Origin: an uncultured Collinsella sp.
GTDB taxonomy: Bacteria; Actinomycetota; Coriobacteriia; Coriobacteriales; Coriobacteriaceae
Length of the DNA: 16,068 nucleotides
Direction: 5' to 3'
NCBI GenBank assembly: GCA_902472315.1
Contig: CABRNM010000031.1
Coordinates: 1-16,068, forward strand
Numbering within the stretch: position 1 is the first letter of the stretch; each line of letters opens with the position of its first letter. The translations under genes and the position numbers were made by a program. The notes beneath the pieces are model-generated. The model did not search any database and was not told the origin of the DNA. It saw only the letters and a program-made list of their open reading frames with translations. Shown piece after piece: positions 12,744 through 16,068 of the stretch.

Positions 12744-12780
12744 TAGATGTTCCTGTATTAGATAGTTAGACAAACATCTA
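12730..12780. promoter_or_regulatory. Candidate SdpR-type operators in the divergent region
   Basis: Two inverted repeats are seen: GAAC-GAAT-GTTC (12730-12741), and TAGATGTT (12744-12751) with AACATCTA (12773-12780), 21 bases apart. The right arm of the second lies in the spacer of the sdpR promoter. The first lies over the toxin -35. ATGTTC also repeats directly at 12736-12741 and 12747-12752. ArsR/SdpR proteins bind such AT-rich dyads, often on their own promoter. Confidence 0.4.
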
Positions 12781-12795
12781 AATATCGAGTATAGT
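12767..12795 (+). promoter_or_regulatory. Promoter of the sdpR-sdpI-like operon
   Basis: TAGACA (12767-12772) and TATAGT (12790-12795) are separated by exactly 17 bases. Transcription would begin near 12802, about 28 bases before the regulator's ATG. An arm of the candidate operator sits between the two boxes. Confidence 0.6.
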
Positions 12796-12829
12796 GTGCG
12801 CGTCATGAGAGATGATGAAAGGGGGTCTT

Positions 12830-13108
12830 ATGCCGGGAGAGGGTTTTAAGGCGCTTGCCGATCCAACGCGACGGCGCATTTTGGAGTTGCTGCGCGAGGG
12901 CAATTGCACGGCGGGGGAGCTTGCCGAGCATTTCGATATCAGTAAGCCGTCGCTGAGCCATCACTTGGCGACGCTCAAAAACGCCGGGTTGGTAACCGAC
13001 GAACGTCATGGTCAAAACATCGTATACAGCTTAAACACTACCGTCATGCAGGACTTGATCGGTTGGTTTATGGGCTTTACAAACACGGAAGGTGATAAGG
13101 ATGAATAA
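12830..13108 (+). CDS. ArsR/SmtB-family regulator, SdpR-like
   Basis: A 92-residue winged helix-turn-helix repressor. FKALADPTRRRILELL (6-21), GELAEHFDISKPSLSHHLATL (29-49, recognition helix) and the wing ERHGQNIVYSLN (58-69) are the typical order. It lacks the cysteine motifs of metal-sensing ArsR proteins, and together with the SdpI-like gene fits the autorepressor SdpR type, in which the membrane partner sequesters the repressor. The ATG at 12830 has AAAGGGGG 4 bases upstream. An earlier in-frame start at 12812 overlaps that ribosome site and is rejected. It overlaps the sdpI-like gene by 8 bases, so translation is coupled. It probably represses its own promoter, and perhaps the divergent toxin gene. 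Confidence 0.85.
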   Translation: MPGEGFKALADPTRRRILELLREGNCTAGELAEHFDISKPSLSHHLATLKNAGLVTDERHGQNIVYSLNTTVMQDLIGWFMGFTNTEGDKDE

Positions 13109-13805
13109 CGAAAACAAGGGCATTCACCCCACGGGGGTATCGTCGCGCGTGTGGATTGCGCTGGTCGCTCTGTGCGTCGCCAATGTCGTAGCGCATCTCA
13201 TGGTGATGCCGAGCTTGCCTGGGCAGATTCCCACGCACTGGGGCGCGAACGGCGCCGTCGACGGTTGGGGTCCCAGCTGGATGGCCTCCGCGCTCGGCGT
13301 GCTGCCTCTGGTGCTTCTCGCAATGTTCTGCGTGGTGCCGCGCATCGATCCCAAAGGTGAGGCATATCGAACCTCGGGCAAGTTCTATCAGGGCTTCGTA
13401 ATCGCCTTCACCTTGTTCATGTGCGCCATAAGCTGGCTGGGAGAGCTTACGGTCTGGGGCGTGGTGCCGGCGGTCGGTTCGGTCAACGTGCTGATTTCCG
13501 GTGTTGTCGGTTTGCTGTTCATCGGCGTAGGCAACTACTTGCCGCATGTGAAGCAGAACTATACGCTCGGTATCAAGACGCCTTGGGCGCTTGCCAATCC
13601 CGAGAACTGGCGCCGTACGCAGCGCTTTGGCGGTGCCTGCTTTATGGTGCTGGGTGTTGGCCTGATTGCGATGGGCGTGGCAGGCAGCGTGCTTTCGAGT
13701 GAAGTCGTCGCCGCGGTGATTGCGGTTCTGGCGTTTGGTTCGGTTGGAGCCGTCTACGTCTACTCGTATCTGCTGTGGCGCAAATCGCAGCGAGCCGCTC
13801 GCTAA
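13101..13805 (+). CDS. SdpI family membrane protein (immunity/signal protein type)
   Basis: A 234-residue protein with about six hydrophobic segments (roughly 17-38, 62-80, 97-118, 128-145, 178-198, 203-225). The extracytoplasmic motif LPGQIPTHWGANGAVDGWG (39-57) is that of DUF1648. GNYLPHVKQNYTLGIKTPWA (145-163) with NPENWRRTQRFGG following is the SdpI signature. In Bacillus subtilis SdpI confers immunity to the SdpC killing peptide and sequesters SdpR at the membrane. No sdpC, sdpA or sdpB is seen in this window. GGAAGGTG lies before the ATG at 13101, and the first 8 bases overlap the regulator gene. The nearest membrane-active peptide gene is the divergent 28-residue holin-like toxin, so a protective role against it is a testable idea, not a conclusion. 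Confidence 0.85.
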   Translation: MNNENKGIHPTGVSSRVWIALVALCVANVVAHLMVMPSLPGQIPTHWGANGAVDGWGPSWMASALGVLPLVLLAMFCVVPRIDPKGEAYRTSGKFYQGFVIAFTLFMCAISWLGELTVWGVVPAVGSVNVLISGVVGLLFIGVGNYLPHVKQNYTLGIKTPWALANPENWRRTQRFGGACFMVLGVGLIAMGVAGSVLSSEVVAAVIAVLAFGSVGAVYVYSYLLWRKSQRAAR

Positions 13806-13872
13806 GGTTGCGGAAAACTAGCGTACGTAGTTCATAGTATGTTCCGGGGGAACTTTTCCCAGGTAGTATTAG

Positions 13873-13899
13873 GGGGTATGGGCAACCATGCCCCTTTTT
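13873..13899 (+). terminator. Strong terminator with GCAA tetraloop between sdpI and ettA
   Basis: GGGGTATGG (13873-13881) pairs with CCATGCCCC (13886-13894) over 9 base pairs with one G-U and a GCAA loop, followed by TTTTT. It lies 68 bases after sdpI and 92 bases before ettA. Just upstream, GTTCC-GGG-GGAAC (13841-13853) and GGGAA-CTT-TTCCC are mutually exclusive small hairpins. It may end the sdpRI transcript or act as a leader attenuator of ettA. Confidence 0.75.
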
Positions 13900-13990
13900 C
13901 GTTACGTTTCAGAGCTGGTTTTTCCATTTCGTTTCCACTTAGGCGAAACAAGAATAGAGAAACAGCAGGTAGAAAGGATAAAACAGGCAA

Positions 13991-15670
13991 ATGGCGGAGT
14001 TTATCTACCAGATGTATCAGGCTCGTAAGGCCCATGGCGACAAGGTAATCCTTGACGACGTGACCCTGAGCTTCTACCCCGGTGCCAAGATCGGCGTCGT
14101 GGGCCCCAATGGTATGGGCAAGTCGACCCTGCTCAAGATCATGGCCGGCATCGAGGAGGTCTCCAACGGCGATGCCAGGCTCACCCCCGGCTACACCGTG
14201 GGCATCCTGCACCAGGAGCCGCCGCTCGACGATGACAAGACCGTCATCGAGAACGTGCGCATGGCATTTGGCGATATGATCGCCAAGGTCGATCGCTTCA
14301 ACAAGATCGGCGAGGAGATGTGCGACCCGGATTGCGACATGGACGCCCTCATGGCCGAGATGGGAAAGCTCCAGGACGAGATTGATGCCGCCGACGGCTG
14401 GGATATCGATTCCAAGCTCGGCCAGGCCATGGACGCCCTGCAGCTGCCCGATTCCGACATGCCGGTCAACGTACTTTCCGGCGGCGAGCGCCGTCGCGTG
14501 GCCCTGTGCAAGCTGCTGCTCGAGGCTCCCGACCTGCTGCTGCTCGACGAGCCCACGAACCACCTAGACGCTGAGTCGATCCTGTGGCTCGAGCACTTCC
14601 TGCATAACTACCAGGGCGCGGTGCTTGCCGTCACGCACGATCGCTACTTCCTGGATAACGTTGCCGAGTGGATCTGCGAGGTCGACCGTGGTCACCTTTA
14701 TCCCTACAAGGGCAATTACTCCACGTATCTGGAGACCAAGGCCGCGCGTATCGAGGCGCAGGGCAACCGCGACGCCAAACTCGCCAAGCGCATGGAGGCC
14801 GAGCTCGAGTGGGTGCGCAGCTCGCCCAAGGCCCGCCAGGCCAAGAACAAGGCCCGTCTGGCTCGCTACGAGGAGATGGAGGCCGAGGCCCGCGCAAGCC
14901 AGAAGCTCGACTGGACCGACATTCGCATCCCTGTGGGCCCGCGTCTGGGCAACAAGGTGCTCGAGGCCCATCATCTGCACAAAGAGTTCGATGGCCGCGT
15001 GCTCATCGATGACCTTTCGTTCACCCTGCCGCGCAACGGCATCGTGGGCGTGATCGGTCCCAACGGCGTGGGCAAGACCACACTGTTCAAGACGATTGTG
15101 GGTCTGGAGCCGCTGACTTCGGGCGAGCTCGAGGTGGGCGAGACCGTCAAGATCTCTTACGTCGACCAGAACCGTTCCGGCATCGACCCCGACAAGAACC
15201 TATGGGAGGTCGTCTCGGACGGCCTGGACCACATGATGGTCGGCGAGACCGAGGTTCCGAGCCGCGCTTATGTGGCGAGCTTTGGCTTTAAGGGCCAGGA
15301 CCAGCAGAAGCGCGCTGGCGTGCTCTCCGGCGGCGAGCGCAACCGTCTGAACCTGGCGCTCACGCTCAAGCAGGGCGGCAACCTGTTGCTCCTCGACGAG
15401 CCCACGAACGACCTCGACGTCGAGACGCTGTCCTCGCTCGAGGCGGCGCTGCTCGAGTTCCCGGGCTGCTCGGTGGTCATTAGCCACGACCGTATGTTCC
15501 TGGACCGCGTCGCCACGCACATTCTGGCGTGGGAGGGCACCGATGAGAATCCGGGCAACTGGTATTGGTTCGAGGGCAACTTCGAGGCCTATCAGGCCAA
15601 CCGCATCGAGCGCCTGGGCGAGGACGCAGCCCAGCCGCATCGTATTCACCGCAAGCTGACGCGTGACTAA
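13991..15670 (+). CDS. ettA: Energy-dependent translational throttle protein EttA (ABC-F)
   Basis: A 559-residue cytosolic ABC-F ATPase with two nucleotide-binding domains and no membrane segments. EttA binds the ribosomal E site and gates entry into the elongation cycle according to ATP/ADP level. Domain 1 has Walker A GPNGMGKST (38-46), the EttA-type arm insertion at about 80-135, signature LSGGERRRVAL (162-172) and Walker B LLLLDEPTNHLDAES (182-196). The linker that touches P-site tRNA follows at about 240-320, with ELEWVRSSPKARQAKNKARL. Domain 2 has GPNGVGKTT near 357, LSGGERNRL near 447 and LLLLDEPTNDLD. The start MAEFIYQMYQARK and the conserved FNFKG-like FGFKGQDQQKR segment agree with E. 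coli EttA over the whole length. The ribosome site is weak (AGG 3 bases before ATG, AGAAAGGA further up). It is a housekeeping gene, not a resistance ABC-F. Confidence 0.92.
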   Translation: MAEFIYQMYQARKAHGDKVILDDVTLSFYPGAKIGVVGPNGMGKSTLLKIMAGIEEVSNGDARLTPGYTVGILHQEPPLDDDKTVIENVRMAFGDMIAKVDRFNKIGEEMCDPDCDMDALMAEMGKLQDEIDAADGWDIDSKLGQAMDALQLPDSDMPVNVLSGGERRRVALCKLLLEAPDLLLLDEPTNHLDAESILWLEHFLHNYQGAVLAVTHDRYFLDNVAEWICEVDRGHLYPYKGNYSTYLETKAARIEAQGNRDAKLAKRMEAELEWVRSSPKARQAKNKARLARYEEMEAEARASQKLDWTDIRIPVGPRLGNKVLEAHHLHKEFDGRVLIDDLSFTLPRNGIVGVIGPNGVGKTTLFKTIVGLEPLTSGELEVGETVKISYVDQNRSGIDPDKNLWEVVSDGLDHMMVGETEVPSRAYVASFGFKGQDQQKRAGVLSGGERNRLNLALTLKQGGNLLLLDEPTNDLDVETLSSLEAALLEFPGCSVVISHDRMFLDRVATHILAWEGTDENPGNWYWFEGNFEAYQANRIERLGEDAAQPHRIHRKLTRD

Positions 15671-15673
15671 TTT

Positions 15674-15701
15674 GTTACGCGGTTTTACCAAACCGCGTAA
15701 C
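15674..15701 (+). terminator. 12-bp perfect hairpin without U-tract after ettA
   Basis: GTTACGCGGTTT (15674-15685) pairs exactly with 15690-15701 around the 4-base loop TACC, 3 bases after the ettA stop codon. The bases after it are not T-rich. The position suggests transcription termination or 3'-end protection. Confidence 0.6.
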
Positions 15702-15714
15702 TGCTCGACGCTGC

Positions 15715-15814
15715 GCGGGCCGCAAGCACCCCATCTTGCCGTTCAAACCGTCGCTCGCGTACCGAAGTACGCGTCGCTCCTCTTTCACGGCAACCTGAGG
15801 CACTTGCGGCCCGC
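15715..15814. repeat. 100-nt centred quasi-palindrome (REP-like or structured RNA)
   Basis: Three paired blocks share one centre at 15764.5: GCGGGCCGCAAG (15715-15726) with 15803-15814, TTGCCGT (15736-15742) with ACGGCAA (15787-15793), and CGCGTAC (15756-15762) with GTACGCG (15767-15773) closing a CGAA loop. Between blocks the arms do not pair. TCGCT occurs as a direct repeat on both sides of the inner hairpin (15751-15755, 15774-15778). No frame across it looks coding. It resembles an intergenic repetitive palindrome or a structured RNA, and it lies between the ends of two converging genes. Confidence 0.6.
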
Positions 15815-15845
15815 TCGCTGTTGGTCACGGAACATCAACAAATAA

Positions 15846-15881
15846 AAACGGCTCAAATCCTGATTAGGATTTGAGCCGTTT
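15846..15881 (-). terminator. 16-bp perfect terminator of the minus-strand gene at the right edge
   Basis: AAACGGCTCAAATCCT (15846-15861) pairs exactly with 15866-15881 around the loop GATT. On the minus strand it is followed by a T-rich run (complement of 15841-15850), so it ends leftward transcription from the edge gene. Its stem may also stop rightward transcripts. Confidence 0.8.
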
Positions 15882-15885
15882 GTCG

Positions 15886-16068
15886 TTACTGCTCGGGTTC
15901 TTCGACTTTGTCGATGGTCCAGGCGGCTCCGAGACCGCCGGTGGTGTTGCGGCGGATGCGCACGGTAACCTCGCGGCGCTCGCCGGCCTGCGTGTAGCGC
16001 AGGGGGAAGATTGCGCGGTTTCGCGCGGCCTCGATGGTGCCGCGTTCGCGGGCGATCCAGTAGTACTC
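15886..16068 (-). CDS. C-terminal 60 residues of an unidentified protein, cut by window edge
   Basis: The frame is open from the window end to TAA at 15888-15886, 5 bases before a strong terminator for that direction. The visible part is rich in Arg, Glu and Thr (it contains EYYWIARERGTIEAARNRAI and ends IDKVEEPEQ) and alternates like a beta-rich domain: LRYTQAGERREVTVRIRR. I do not recognise the family. Codon use is GC-rich and consistent with neighbouring genes, which together with the terminator supports a real gene. Confidence 0.65.
   Translation of the reverse strand, partial: EYYWIARERGTIEAARNRAIFPLRYTQAGERREVTVRIRRNTTGGLGAAWTIDKVEEPEQ

Noticed and set aside
12812..12829. Upstream ATG for the ArsR-type regulator
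   Set aside because: It would place the AAAGGGGG ribosome site inside the coding region and adds six residues not typical of the family.
1..16068. CRISPR array, tRNA, rRNA or prophage genes
   Set aside because: I looked for regularly spaced repeats, tRNA-like cloverleaf ends and integrase or structural phage genes and saw none. The only tandem repeat is the short 18-nt unit near 1539-1592.

Overview
The window looks like chromosomal DNA from a gut Coriobacteriia member, most likely Collinsella or a close relative. That placement is inferred from the fairly high GC (about 55-60% by eye), strong GGAGG-type ribosome sites, and a gene mix of anaerobic sugar and amino-acid use with no rRNA or tRNA genes. 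No database search was possible. Protein families were assigned from motifs and remembered family sequences.

Layout. Positions 1-1508 (minus strand) hold a ClpP-like serine protease cut by the window edge, preceded by an unrecognised 296-aa protein that is probably co-transcribed. Positions 1998-3564 (plus) hold two HAD phosphatases, each followed by a terminator. Positions 3715-10495 (plus) are the metabolic core: a GntR/UTRA regulator, then a tight operon of a YfcC/DcuC-type transporter, a divergent amidohydrolase, a FrlC-like epimerase, a FrlB/FraB-like SIS-domain deglycase and a FrlD/FraD-like PfkB kinase. Together these look like an Amadori-product (fructose-amino acid) utilisation system: import, an amidohydrolase step of unknown chemistry, epimerisation, phosphorylation on the sugar, and cleavage to a sugar phosphate plus free amino acid. 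The transporter type recalls the Salmonella fructose-asparagine (fra) locus. The epimerase recalls the E. coli fructoselysine (frl) locus.

The operon ends at a strong hairpin that directly abuts a 233-bp element with perfect 31-bp terminal inverted repeats. Next come tatD and tcdA on the minus strand. Between tcdA and an sdpR-sdpI-like pair is a compact locus absent from ordinary ORF lists. It has a 28-codon hydrophobic peptide gene (minus) and a convergent antisense RNA with its own consensus promoter. The RNA ends at a terminator whose stem depends on G-U pairs and therefore forms only in the antisense strand. This has the architecture of a type I toxin-antitoxin of the holin-like-toxin kind, and it sits divergently from an immunity-like sdpRI operon. 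Positions 13991-15670 carry ettA (ABC-F translation factor). It is followed by a 12-bp hairpin, a 100-nt centred quasi-palindrome, a 16-bp terminator and the C-terminal end of a minus-strand gene of unknown function.

The most notable items are the toxin-antitoxin/sdpRI locus, the hybrid Amadori operon with an amidohydrolase missing usual metal ligands, the 233-bp inverted-repeat element, and the repeated use of long perfect hairpins without U-tracts at gene ends.
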